A stretch of DNA of 23,311 bases, taken from NCBI GenBank assembly GCA_024364805.1, contig CM044493.1:39094396-39117706 (forward strand). The letters run 5' to 3'. The notes under the pieces are model-generated. The model was not told where the DNA came from. It did not search any database and saw only the letters and a program-made list of their open reading frames with translations. The translations under genes and the position numbers were made by a program. This document shows, piece after piece, positions 1 to 9,136 of the stretch. This stretch comes from Euprymna scolopes. Taxonomy: Eukaryota > Mollusca > Cephalopoda > Sepiida > Sepiolidae. Position 1 is the first letter of the stretch. Every line of letters starts with the position of its first letter.

Positions 1-147
1 TATATCAAAAACCCTTGTAAACGTTTTTCATTTTTTATTTTCATACTTTGGGGGCCATGCATGAACGCAAACCTCACAATTTTTATGAACCACCGTTCTG
101 CTCAGTTTTTTAAAATAGTTAACCATATAGGAGCCTATTCGTGACCA

Positions 148-148
<1 letters not shown>

Positions 149-195
<47 letters not shown>
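149..195. repeat. (AC)n microsatellite
   Basis: About 23 uninterrupted AC units are directly visible. An (AT)n tract begins 18 bases downstream, so the two form a compound dinucleotide locus that is probably length-polymorphic. Long AC runs are typical of animal intergenic DNA. Confidence 0.98.
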
Positions 196-198
<3 letters not shown>

Positions 199-207
199 GT
201 TCAGCTT

Positions 208-212
<5 letters not shown>

Positions 213-257
<45 letters not shown>
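213..257. repeat. (AT)n microsatellite
   Basis: A perfect TA/AT alternation of about 45 bases, seen directly. It is self-complementary and could extrude a cruciform. Its length is likely unreliable in the assembly. Confidence 0.98.
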
Positions 258-260
<3 letters not shown>

Positions 261-800
261 TTTAATAACATGTAAAAAAAGGTGTATTTCTTTGTCTTGA
301 AAAGAATCATATTTTTAAACACGAAACTTCAATTTTATTTTCTCTTGGATAAAACCTGAAAAAGTAAACTTTGCTTCCTTTTGTCTTTAAAACCATTTCG
401 TTGCTGGAATGTCCAATGAATTTTTCGAAAGCTGCAAATATATCTTAGCTACGGAATGACTTATGACAACAGTCTTATGAAGATTTACCAAATTTTCCAA
501 GAATTTTGGAAATCTCTTGACATTATTTTCATATCGCAATGAAAGAACAATCTATCAAATATATCCTCTTCTATAAGTAAATGTAATTGCTATTATTTTG
601 TTTATCTAATTCTAAGATAAGTTTTTTCTTGCTTTACCATTTTTTGTGTTGGAACATATTTTCTTATTAGATAAAATCCATTCTGCTGTGTTGATATTCT
701 TGCAGATTCAGTTGCAACTAATCTTAATGTATTGCTAAGAAAACGATCAGTTTTTCTTTTTATATTCTAAGTATATACATTAGTACTTAACACTCTTTTA
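258..800. other. AT-rich DNA, no gene seen
   Basis: No reading frame of useful length, RNA gene or recognisable repeat is visible. Short T and A runs are frequent. It ends where similarity to the mariner copy begins. Confidence 0.6.
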
Positions 801-1612
801 TCCAGGTATAAGCCAAGAAGATTTCATTTTCGTTTGATGAAAACTGTTTTTTTTTTTTTGTTTTTTTTTGCTTGTTGCAGACCATCTACTAGTTGGCTAG
901 TTGTATACAAATCTCAAGAGCGATAGGAATCTGAAAGTGACACAATGTTTAACAAGCGAGATCAGAGATGTGCCACTATACAACTCATGCTCTCTACTGA
1001 TCCAAGTTATGACAATATGACTATTGCCAGTACCCTTAAAATGCAAATCCTGATAGTTCTATGCTTGAGGGACGTGCCCAGAGTGATGAAAACAAGCTTG
1101 AAAGCCAATACCAAAGTGTACCTGGATGTACTGAAGAGTATGGTGATCCCCATGGTGCAATCAGGTGGCCGCTCGCAGACCCTGAATGTGGCAGCAGGAG
1201 GCACCAGCTCACGTTCAAAGAATCCCAGGCTTGGATTTAGAAGGAATGCTATGACTTTCTACCCTCCTTCCTCTGGCCCCTCCTTTCTCCGACCTGAATT
1301 CACTGAACTATTTTGTTTGGTCATACATCAAAAACATCACCAACATGATCTCCCATAACACAAAAGCCAGCCTGATCACCGCCATCTGCCAAATCTTTGC
1401 CCAACTCCCAAACTCCAAGCACTTGTTGAAAAAGTATGCTCTCAGTTCTAGACCCGTATTGAGGCAGTGATTGAGGTTGAAGGTGGCTTCATTGAATAGA
1501 TGTCTGTCTACTACATAATCAGGTTACGTGAATTGATTTTCTTCAATAAAAGTTTTAAAATAAAGCTGTAGTGTTGTTTTCTTTAGGACGACAATTTTAG
1601 TGTTCCACCCTG
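801..1612 (+). mobile_element. Mariner-type DNA transposon, internally deleted, copy 1
   Basis: The right terminus reads GTTCCACCCTG followed by TA. It is the reverse complement of the left terminus of the copy at 6879-7743, so the right end is intact. The left terminus is eroded: only the subterminal part, including CGTTTGATGAAAACTG and the block GCAGACCATCTACTAGTTGG, matches the other copy, and the exact start is uncertain by about 15 bases. At roughly 0.8 kb it is well short of an autonomous mariner (about 1.3 kb). Compared with copy 2 it also lacks a further block of about 78 bases just before the segment encoding NTKVYLDVLKS. It is non-autonomous. The TA target site and the transposase motifs place it in the IS630-Tc1-mariner superfamily. 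Confidence 0.88.
945..1499 (+). pseudogene. Mariner-type transposase remnant, copy 1
   Basis: This is the broken transposase of the element at 801-1612. The frame opening at ATG 945 gives a 137-residue product with NTKVYLDVLKSMVIP, a core segment of the DDE/D domain. A frame change follows near the segment that should carry the second catalytic acid. The C-terminal part is legible in another frame as FSDLNSLNYFVWS, corresponding to the SPDLNPLDYFVWS block with the third acid, then NTKASLITAI. A last frame change precedes the C-terminal EVEGGFIE and a TAG at 1497-1499. The helix-turn-helix region and the first catalytic acid fall in the internal deletion. At least two frame breaks are visible, so no functional protein is expected. 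Confidence 0.85.
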
Positions 1613-1614
1613 TA

Positions 1615-2200
1615 GACTTGGATTTGTGGCATGTGATACTATTTGGCAAATGTCTTGTATAGATAAAAATAATGGATTCAATATATTATTCATATGCTTT
1701 TAAAAATATATATTCTATCAGATAATCTTGTACGTGTTAGAAGAAATATATTTTGAATAGCGTTTGTGATACACAAAAAATAAAAAGTTTAATTATTAAA
1801 TGTTAAACTAAATCTTTATCTCATCCATACACGCACAAATTTCACGTATTTGTTTTTATCAATCTAAACCTTTTTTGAAATAAGATTTAAAATCTTACTC
1901 TGACCTACTTGTAAATACGAACTTATTTTTGATTCTTTGCTTTGTGAATTGTACTGATGTTGATGAAAAATAAATTTTATCCTTTTTGTTAAATATCCAA
2001 TGTCATAAATGAAAGAATATTGGACAACATTCTACAAATACAAGTTTTCATTTGAAAATTTACTTACACAGCAAAAAAGTTAAAAAGAAGAAAAAACAGA
2101 TAGCAGACAATTCTTAAAGTGAACCAAAAAAATTCAAATGTTAAAAAAAAGAAAAAACACTCTAAAAAAAAAAAAAAGAAATTGTCTATAATAGTAATAG
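1615..2200. other. AT-rich DNA, no gene seen
   Basis: No coding signal or recognised repeat is visible. The last 120 bases (about 2070-2180) are strongly A-rich on this strand, with several A runs broken by G. This could be an old retroposon tail but is not diagnostic. Confidence 0.55.
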
Positions 2201-2204
2201 AATC

Positions 2205-2294
2205 ATGTTTCGTAACACACACGATCCTTGTATCTCATTTCTTGAGGATCCAAAACTGTGTCTAAAAAGCATAGTGTTACTCCACAGTGAGTAA
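2205..2294 (+). other. Short open frame ending at the TAA directly before ATG 2295
   Basis: From ATG 2205 an open frame of 29 codons runs in the same frame as the ORF at 2295-2636. It ends at TAA 2292-2294, the codon immediately before ATG 2295, giving a TAAATGG junction. Upstream the frame stays open to a stop at 2163-2165. It could be an upstream ORF that permits reinitiation, a coding segment interrupted by a nonsense change, or chance. The peptide (MFRNTHDPCISFLEDPKLCL then about nine residues) has no family I recognise. Confidence 0.3.
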
Positions 2295-2636
2295 ATGGCA
2301 AGTCTTGTCAGTTCCTCCTTTGAACAAGGAAAAAAAAACCCACTTGAGCCAAAAGAGCATAATGAAATGTGTCCAACATCCCCGACCCCTCCAAAGAAAG
2401 TGGCTGCGGCGGAGTACTTAGAGGCAGAAGGACTAGCCCAAGTCACAGCTGTTACCTCTCTCAGATCTAATGAGGACTCAGATGAGATTGAGAATGTTAA
2501 CGGAGGAGAGACAGAAGAGAGGATGAAAGAAATCTATAGCTATTACAAACCCAGGTTTTGGCAGGCGCAGCAGAGAAGGAGGCAGAGGGGGATAATCAGC
2601 CTCGCAGAACAAATGAGAAGGCGGAAAAATATTTAA
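2295..2636 (+). CDS. Hypothetical protein, 113 aa, unknown family
   Basis: This is the most gene-like open frame in the window that is not transposon-derived. It has a true ATG with G at +4 and clearly higher GC than its surroundings. The product is hydrophilic and probably disordered: a Ser/Pro/Lys-rich N-terminus with PTSPTPPKKVAAAEYLEAEG at about residues 29-48, an acidic middle (EDSDEIENVNGGETEERMKE, about 60-80) and a very basic Gln/Arg-rich C-terminus from about residue 86. It has no signal peptide, membrane segment or domain I know. From 2540 a second frame is open to TGA 2687-2689 and reads more like ordinary protein (EKYLTNWGGVYEFKEKFGGA). The true C-terminus may therefore use that frame through a splice, or the locus may be a decayed gene. 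It could be a single-exon gene, an exon, a pseudogene or a chance ORF. Confidence 0.35.
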   Translation: MASLVSSSFEQGKKNPLEPKEHNEMCPTSPTPPKKVAAAEYLEAEGLAQVTAVTSLRSNEDSDEIENVNGGETEERMKEIYSYYKPRFWQAQQRRRQRGIISLAEQMRRRKNI

Positions 2637-2689
2637 CAAACTGGGGTGGAGTGTATGAATTCAAAGAAAAGTTTGGTGGGGCAAGATGA

Positions 2690-5233
2690 GAGACGAAGAA
2701 AATAAGAATCTGCTATTCTCTCTCTCTTTCTCAAGTAGAAGAATATCTATGTAATCTGAATTTTTCTCAAATTCATTTAGCACTTTCATTTTAAAGTTAC
2801 AGACAAACATGAAAGAAATTAGTTTAAGAGTGCATGCATAAAAATGACAAAAAATCTGCATGCATTAGGGTATTTTTTTTTCTTCTGAACATATTATTTA
2901 AGGGTTTATCTTTTGATAGTGTAAATTTCCGTTTTTTTTTTCTGTGAGTGGAAAATATACTATATTCAACAATTAAAAACTTTGTATGACATTGTATGAC
3001 TCTTTTAAAATCGAAAAATAATTTTCACTTTGCTATAGCCCACAAAACTCATACTTTTTAAAACTAAATTAATTGATTATAACCAGTTTTACAATTGCAT
3101 TGTTTTTAGTGTGTGACTTGCAGCAATGAATAAAATAGAAAGCTTAGCTTTATTAATTTAAATTTTTGGTTATGAAATTGATTACTTTTTTCTCGGTTTT
3201 CTTAATCTTAATTCTAATCAAATAAGAAGATAATCATGTGCACTTTTAGTGAATATAATTAGTCCAGCACTTGAAACCGAAGAATGCAAAAAACAAAAAT
3301 TCTTGAAAAGACACCCAAAGTAATCTGTTTTTATAATCATCAGAGGTGGCTAAGTTGGTTTAGATATCACGTTTTATAACCGAAGTTAATCTAAATGGAA
3401 TCACTAAGAGTAGAAGATGTCTCTTCAAAAATTGGGTGTTGCTTCTCAAGGAAGTTAGAGAACATTTAATTCTTAGCTTTACTCTCCCTCTTCCTCTGCC
3501 AACCAAAACTCTTAGCCTAACTGCCACTAAATAAATCTCCAAGAACTTTAACAATTAAGGAGTGAAGCGTTATGGTTTCAGGAAGGAAACAATCAACTTT
3601 GCAAGGATGCAAAACTGACAACTTAAAGTAATGGCATTTTTAGTAAGTAATATTCTTATGTAAGCTTATCTAAAAAAAAAAAATCACCTTCTGCCAAAGT
3701 GGAAGAGATGGCATGTAAAATAAAACGGCTAAATCTATTTGAAGGAAGATTATTTTTTATTCAGATCTTTTTTTTTTTATAAAAATGTCGATGGATTTTT
3801 GAGAAAAAAAATGTTAAAAATTTGGATTAGCTTTGGAAGATCTAAGTTGAGAGAAAAAAGAAAAAAATTGCGTTTAAGATAAGCTGACCTGTTGCTTGAT
3901 AATTGTCAAAAGTATTTCGAACCCTGAAGGTATCTTTATCTGGACATGTTTGATACTTTTTTCCCCTGCCATCTGAGATTGTATCACTATCGTTCTTTAA
4001 TAAGAAGTCTTGTTTTCTTACTGTTCATTTCATTTTTCACTGATAGTATTCAACTGGTTTATACATGAAATATCGATTATTTCCTAAAGTAAAGTCTCTC
4101 AAAGAACAACTGATTGTTGTCCAGGAGATAACATGAAGCGGCACCAAGAATAAATGTCTCGTGGCATTAAAAGGCTAAACAAGACGACAAAAAATGTTGA
4201 CATTTCACCATTTAATGGAACTTAATCTCTATTATTACTGTTATATAATTATGATGACAATATGTCCACCACAAGGGATGAATGTGACACAAGGTTGGTT
4301 TAATATGGGGAAATCCAACAACCCAAAAAAGGGAGAAAGAATAAAAATTGCCCCTCTAAGATTTCTTGTTTTCTAAAGACAGAACAGATACTACACTTTG
4401 AATTATTTATTTGCTAAAAGAATAATGATAAAATTTTAATAAATTAGGTACGAGGTCCTTAAAAGTGTGAGGAATGGCGGAGTAGGTGGGTATCCTCTTT
4501 ACTAGGTACATTTTGACCCATTCCAAGCATGGTTCCCTTTTTGTTTTGTTTTTCAACATTTTTCCATCACTTTCAGATTCTACACTCTGATCCTAGTTTG
4601 AAGGCCATGTCACTTGGAGGAGTTTATTTTGTTGATTTCATTTTGGTTCAGCTTTCACCATTTTCATAATTCTTAAATGTGTTCTCACATACATTAATCA
4701 ACGATGCAATCACATTTTCAAAGGAATAAAAAAAAATGCAATTTAGGTTGTTTTATCTATTTCGATAAATACAACTAATCACATATTCATATTCACACCT
4801 AGTTGAGAACAAATTCCATCTATTTTATATAAACCTTGAAACATGTATATTATTATTATTTATTTATTTATGTCTCTGCTGTAGTTATGGTAACAACATA
4901 GAATCAATTCAAGAATAGAAGAAAGCATATTGTCAGTGATCTTTTGCAACCCTTTCTTTGGCTTCTTTGATGTTGTTAACATGTACTCAGATGGATCAGA
5001 CTATTTGGGAATACCAATTGATGTATGTAAAATATAGTCCTAGTGGCCTTGCAAGTTAGACACTCGTACTAATCTGTAAATAAAATGAACAAAGCAGTCT
5101 TGGGTCATTTGTGATAATCTGTACTAACCGCATGACTCATCAAATTCGGAATAATTATTTACGAAATAAAAAAAATAGATGGATATTCAACGAACATGAT
5201 ATGAAGATTACTATTTTTCTCATATACTGAGTT
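2690..5233. other. AT-rich DNA, no supported gene
   Basis: Only short open frames occur here (for example 3360-3554 minus and 4194-4376 plus), with no motifs, no GC rise and no similarity I recognise. There is a short CT run at about 2717-2732 and an ATT/ATTT-rich patch at about 4850-4872. The remainder is mixed AT-rich DNA. Confidence 0.55.
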
Positions 5234-5255
5234 GTGTTTTATCTTTTCTTTTTTG

Positions 5256-5287
5256 CCCCCCCCCTCCCCGAAAAAAGGAGGGGACCT
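5256..5287. repeat. C-tract with G-rich partner, potential stem
   Basis: A run of C interrupted by one T is followed, after a short A-rich spacer, by GGAGGGG. CCCCTCC can pair with GGAGGGG around a loop of about nine bases (CCGAAAAAA). This is a local sequence feature with no demonstrated role. Confidence 0.6.
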
Positions 5288-5575
5288 GTAAATTCACTCT
5301 TGTCCGTTCGTCTGTCTGCACTTTTCTTAATCATTACGCCTTGGAATTTTTTTAAATTTTGCACAAACATTAAACATGATATGAGTAAAAAAGTAACAGA
5401 AAGGATTTTCCGGGAAAACTCCGGGCTAAATGGTGGTGGTTATGGGCAAATGCTGAACTTAGTCATTTGTTTTATGCCTCGTTCACTGTGCACTCACGAG
5501 GGACCATGCATGCTTCACTTGTTTTTTGTTTTTATGAATCTTTGCATATTTGTGCAAGGCTTCTTCTATTGATTG
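5280..5575. other. Possible worn interspersed repeat
   Basis: The block carries TTGTCCGTTCGTCTGTCTG and, about 40 bases on, AATTTTGCACAAACATTAAA. This pairing recalls a motif common in invertebrate interspersed repeats (a CGTCCGTCTGTCTG stretch followed by GAAATTTTGCACA). An open frame at 5234-5572 crosses it, but its translation is low-complexity at the start and has no recognisable domain, so I do not call a gene. The repeat assignment comes from memory of the motif only. Confidence 0.25.
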
Positions 5576-6050
5576 ATCAGATAATCATGCTTCAGATTTA
5601 GATTCTTAGGTGTGTCTTGACAAATGAATTTAAGTTAACATAATCATCAGCAAACATACAGATTAAATGGACGTATCTTAAGAATATCTGTTCAAGCTTA
5701 TTTTGACTGAACCTTGTCGTTATCTCTAATGTCAAGTGTGTGGAGGAATTTAGAGGAAAACCGTTTTTGTTTTTTGAGCATCCAACAGATTATGCTTCTT
5801 TGATATATATAAATTGCTTATAAAATATTCACACTTCAGTTCTGCACAGATTTTGTCTTTCAGTTGCAGCTGATGCCTTATATCTGTAATAATCTTTAGT
5901 CTCATCCATTTCGGCCATGTTTATCTGTTTTTGATTTTTTAGTAATGGACGGAAACAACTTGTTTTATCTCTGCCTTACAACACTTCACTTGAATTTACA
6001 TGAAACAAGAAGATGAATGGAACAGAGATTACTTAACTTTTAATGTTGGC

Positions 6051-6056
<6 letters not shown>

Positions 6057-6096
<40 letters not shown>
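6057..6096. repeat. (AT)n microsatellite
   Basis: About 20 uninterrupted TA units, seen directly. Confidence 0.97.
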
Positions 6097-6102
<6 letters not shown>

Positions 6103-6596
6103 GCACACGCACATATATGTGTCTGTGATGCTTTTTATACATGCGTGTATGTGTTCACATTTTCGACATGCAGCTGTCTATTGGTATAATACTGACAGCT
6201 GTCAGCACTTAGTATTTACAAGAGAACATTTTCAAATAAACACATATCTCTGTTAAAAATATGCGTCTGTGTGTGTATGTGTGAAAATTGTGAACTTCTT
6301 ATCTATATGTTTGAATTGCTGTGTTTTTTATATCCATGATTGCAAGTATACACATCTGCCAATCCACACACGATTTCACACGTTTCACCTATCTATAAAT
6401 AAATCAACATTTAATATATTTTTCTAGAAAGTTTAATGAAAACTGTTAATTTTTTTGCAAAATTTTAAATAAACTATTTCATTTTAAATTTCATGTGTGC
6501 TATTTTAAAACAGTAGACACAGAGTCAAATGATTTTCTTTGAACATTAAAACTGTTGAAAGCAGTAGCTACACCGATTGTTGTTTTTTTATCAACT

Positions 6597-6644
6597 TTTG
6601 ATTGGACAAACGTTCTAATCAACAGTTTCTTTTAACCAATCAAA
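6597..6644. repeat. Inverted repeat with CCAAT arms
   Basis: TTTGATTGG at 6597-6605 is perfectly complementary to CCAATCAAA at 6636-6644, separated by 30 bases. Each arm contains a CCAAT box core in opposite orientation. It may be a small foldback or paired NF-Y-type sites; neither is established. Confidence 0.5.
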
Positions 6645-6878
6645 GGGCAAGAAATATTCACTTCCAAATCTAATGCGTAATATAAAAACTCAACCACAGA
6701 GGTTCTTTTTCTTTCTTGTTTTTTCTTCTATTCCTGATATGTTTACATGGCACAATCCAGCCTAGTCTCTTTGGAACCAAAAGGTCCTTGGCAAATAGCA
6801 CATACATGATTACAGCCATTCATGAGCTACTGTATTCCTAGCGTTTTCAGACACACTGCTAACTGAATGCACATAGTA

Positions 6879-7743
6879 CAGGGTGGAATGATAAAATTGT
6901 TGCCCTAAAGAAAACAACACTATTTTAAAACTTTTATTGAAAAATATCAATTCAGGTAACTTAATTATGTAGTAAGAGCTTATATCTATTCAATGTAGCC
7001 GCCTTCAGCCTTAATCACAGCTTCGAAATAGGTTCGGAACTGGAAGCATGCCTTTTCCACAAGCGCCAACAGGAGCTCGGTGAATACTCGGCGGATGGTG
7101 GTAATCAGGCTGGCTTTGGTCTTGTGGGAGGTCATGTTTATGCATGACCAAGCAAAGTAGTTCAGCAGGTTCAGGTCAGGGGAGGAGGGGGTAGGCAGTT
7201 AGAGAAAGGTACAAAATCATAGCACGCCTTCTAAAGCCAAGCCTGGGTCTCTTTGAACTTGTGGGCTAGCGCAGAGTCCTGCTGCCACACCCAGGGTCTG
7301 CCAGCGGCCACCTGATTGCACCAGGGTATCACCACACTTTTCAGCACATCCAGGCACACTTTGGTGTTGACTTTCAAGCCGACTTCAAAGATGTGAGATG
7401 GCATGATGTGGCTCTCACTTAAAACCACACCAAAGACCATAACCGTGGCTGAAAACTTTGTTTTTATCACCTTGGGCACATGCCTGTTATCCGGATTTGC
7501 ATTTTGAGGATGCTGGCAATGATCCTGTTGTCATAACGTGGATCGGTAGAGAGCATCTCTGGTCTCACTTGTTGAATATTGTCACTTTCAGGCATGATAG
7601 AAGGCTCCTATCACTCTTAGGATTTGTACATTCTTAGGATTTGGCCAACTAGTAGATGGTCTGCAACAAAAAAAGAAAAGTAGTTTTGATCAAACGGAAA
7701 TGGAATCATATCATCTTTCCTAGGGTGACAATGTTCCATCCTG
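6879..7743 (-). mobile_element. Mariner-type DNA transposon, both ends intact, copy 2
   Basis: The element is bounded by CAGGGTGGAA at 6879 and TTCCATCCTG ending at 7743, imperfect terminal inverted repeats. TA at 6877-6878 and 7744-7745 gives the TA target duplication expected of IS630-Tc1-mariner elements. The two ends also share a subterminal CCCTA block; the 7743 end lacks about seven bases present at the other end. At 865 bp it is much shorter than an autonomous mariner and encodes an internally deleted transposase on the minus strand. It is the same family as 801-1612 and lies in the opposite orientation. The well-preserved ends suggest a later insertion than copy 1. Confidence 0.93.
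6986..7595 (-). pseudogene. Mariner-type transposase remnant, copy 2
   Basis: On the minus strand, ATG at 7595 opens MPESDNIQQVRPEML and continues for about 42 codons to a stop. A second frame (7479 to 7231) then gives VMVFGVVLSESHIMP, NTKVCLDVLKSVVIPWCNQV and WVWQQDSALAHK, where QQD carries the second catalytic acid. After a TAG at the end of QAWL, a further segment reads SPDLNLLNYFAWS with the third acid, then TKASLITTIRRVF and a C-terminal AEGGYIE before the stop at 6986-6988. The DNA-binding region and first acid are absent, consistent with an internal deletion. The total of about 200 codons compares with about 340 in intact relatives. It is inactive. The SPDLNPLDY-type block suggests a lineage such as DD37D/maT or close kin rather than classic Mos1, but I cannot settle the clade. 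Confidence 0.9.
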
Positions 7744-7745
7744 TA

Positions 7746-8231
7746 CACACAAGTTCAGATATACGCACTTTCTCACTAACAAAGCAGACAAACTAACATA
7801 CACATTTACATACCTAACCCATTTATACACATTTTACATAGGGACAGCCAAAATTAACATGTGTATCCGATTGCTCTTTACAAACAAAATTTTCTTTCAC
7901 CTAAACCATTCTCAGACACTATGAACTCTCATTCTTTAATAAGTTTTTTAAAAAATGATTATTTTTGTATCGGTAACAAAACTAATAAAAATTTTGATAA
8001 AGGATCTATAGGCACCACTATCTCTTTTATACATGTTTAATTAGACAGAAGAAATGTTTTCTTTCAGCCTTTATAGATTAATGTTGTCATTATAGTTGAA
8101 AAACTACTACATTGACCAAATGTTGATGTGAAATCAAAGGTTTGAATATTTCCAGCCTTAAAAGACCTTTGGTTCCATTCTAGCATTTGATAAATTTATT
8201 AATTTGTTTGTGTTTCAGTTGTGACAAGCCC
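7746..8231. other. AT-rich DNA, no gene seen
   Basis: No open frame, RNA gene or recognisable repeat is visible between the mariner copy and the LINE tail. Confidence 0.6.
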
Positions 8232-8805
8232 TTTTTTTTTCTTTACAAAGGAGTCACCATTTATCAAGACTGGTAGGCCACTCAAGGATAAGGGTTAATG
8301 AGTGGGCAGTAGTCAATGAAACAATATCATAGCAATCATTAGTTGTAGAAATTTGGTAAATTGAATTACTTAAGGGGACGGCTAATCAAGAACTTGTTTA
8401 CGTTAGAGTTGAATATGATTATATTGAAGACAGCTGGAAAACGGAAACGGAAGAGTTACACTGGCGTGCAGTTCTAAGAAAGAAGTTTCGTTAATGTACA
8501 GATAAAGTGGGGGAAATTATTGATAATGGTTTCAGCTAGATGAGTGTTTTTCGTGAAACTTTAGCAAGAGGGACCATTGATTGGAACTCAGACGAGCACT
8601 TGCCATGAAAATAGTGATAAAGCAGAGACAGGCTCGTAACGTCTCTTCTGTGGGAAAGAGGTTGCAGGGAAGAGAAAAGGGCATATTCTACTAGGCTACG
8701 ATTTCTATTTTGAACTTTGTCAAGGCAGGATGAGGTGCTTCTAGCAGTTCCTGGCCAGATGTGTTCTGAATAATTGCTTAACATGTAGATTAGATTGTCA
8801 CAAAG
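8232..8805 (-). mobile_element. Non-LTR retrotransposon 3' end, family A copy 1
   Basis: The minus strand encodes the C-terminal end of a CR1/jockey-group reverse transcriptase. The segment from about 8784 reads YSEHIWPGTARSTSSCLDKV, then VQNRNRSLVEYALFSSLQPL and SHRRDVTSLSLLYHYFHGKC. The LSHRRDVASLSLFYRY signature after the reverse transcriptase domain is typical of animal LINEs of this group. Further downstream only weak traces of the end block remain (LRTARLWNS-type, then FNSNVNKFLISRPLK-like), with stops and frame changes. The 3' terminus is an A-rich tail, seen as T's at 8232-8240. It is severely 5' truncated, as is usual for LINEs. It is about four-fifths identical by eye to the copy at 16280-16888. 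Confidence 0.88.
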
Positions 8806-9062
8806 TCTTCTGAGTTAATTTTCTTGTTTTTTAAATGCAAGTTTGTTTTTTTTAATCTAGTACATCTATATTAAAAATAGCACTTCTATAACTAAATGTG
8901 CAGATTGAATAGATGCGTCTTATTTTAGATGAATAAAACATCACTAAGAAACTGTCGATCAGTTATGCTTAAGTTTTAGACAGCAGTTTTATCATTATAT
9001 ATGCCGATTGACTGGATACATAGCCAATTTTATTCTTTAAAGAATGTTTATTAATAAGCTGT

Positions 9063-9089
9063 TTCATTGGATAATAACTATCCAATGAA
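9063..9089. repeat. Perfect 11-bp inverted repeat with CCAAT cores
   Basis: TTCATTGGATA and TATCCAATGAA are perfect reverse complements separated by five bases (ATAAC). Another perfect palindrome, ATTGGCCAAT, lies 37 bases downstream at 9127-9136. Both contain paired CCAAT cores in opposite orientation. No transcript is visible nearby. Confidence 0.75.
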
Positions 9090-9126
9090 GAAATAGCTAA
9101 GTAATTTGCCACTGTTAAAGGAAGTG

Positions 9127-9136
9127 ATTGGCCAAT
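9127..9136. repeat. ATTGGCCAAT palindrome
   Basis: A perfect 10-bp palindrome holding two overlapping CCAAT cores. It is the third CCAAT-bearing inverted repeat within about 2.6 kb. Confidence 0.7.

Larger units (their letters stand above)
5576..6878. other. AT-rich DNA, no gene seen
   Basis: It contains an (AT)n tract and a CCAAT inverted repeat, listed separately. A TATAAAAACT sequence at about 6681 lies about 45 bases after a CCAAT box, but no coding region follows before the mariner insertion, so no promoter is called. Confidence 0.5.

Noticed and set aside
1007-1218. Minus-strand frames over mariner copy 1
   Set aside because: They are antisense shadows of the transposase remnant.
2186-2446. 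86-codon minus-strand frame
   Set aside because: Antisense to the better supported plus-strand frame at 2295-2636, with Phe/Ser-rich composition expected of a reverse reading.
3347-3400. tRNA-like A box (TGGCTAAGTTGG)
   Set aside because: The candidate B box is poor and about six bases too close; no cloverleaf can be drawn.
4194-4376. 60-codon plus-strand frame
   Set aside because: No motif, no composition change from the flanks, and a length common by chance.
6636-6690. CCAAT box followed by TATAAAAA as a promoter
   Set aside because: No coding region or transcript-like sequence follows before the mariner insertion; such matches are frequent in AT-rich DNA.
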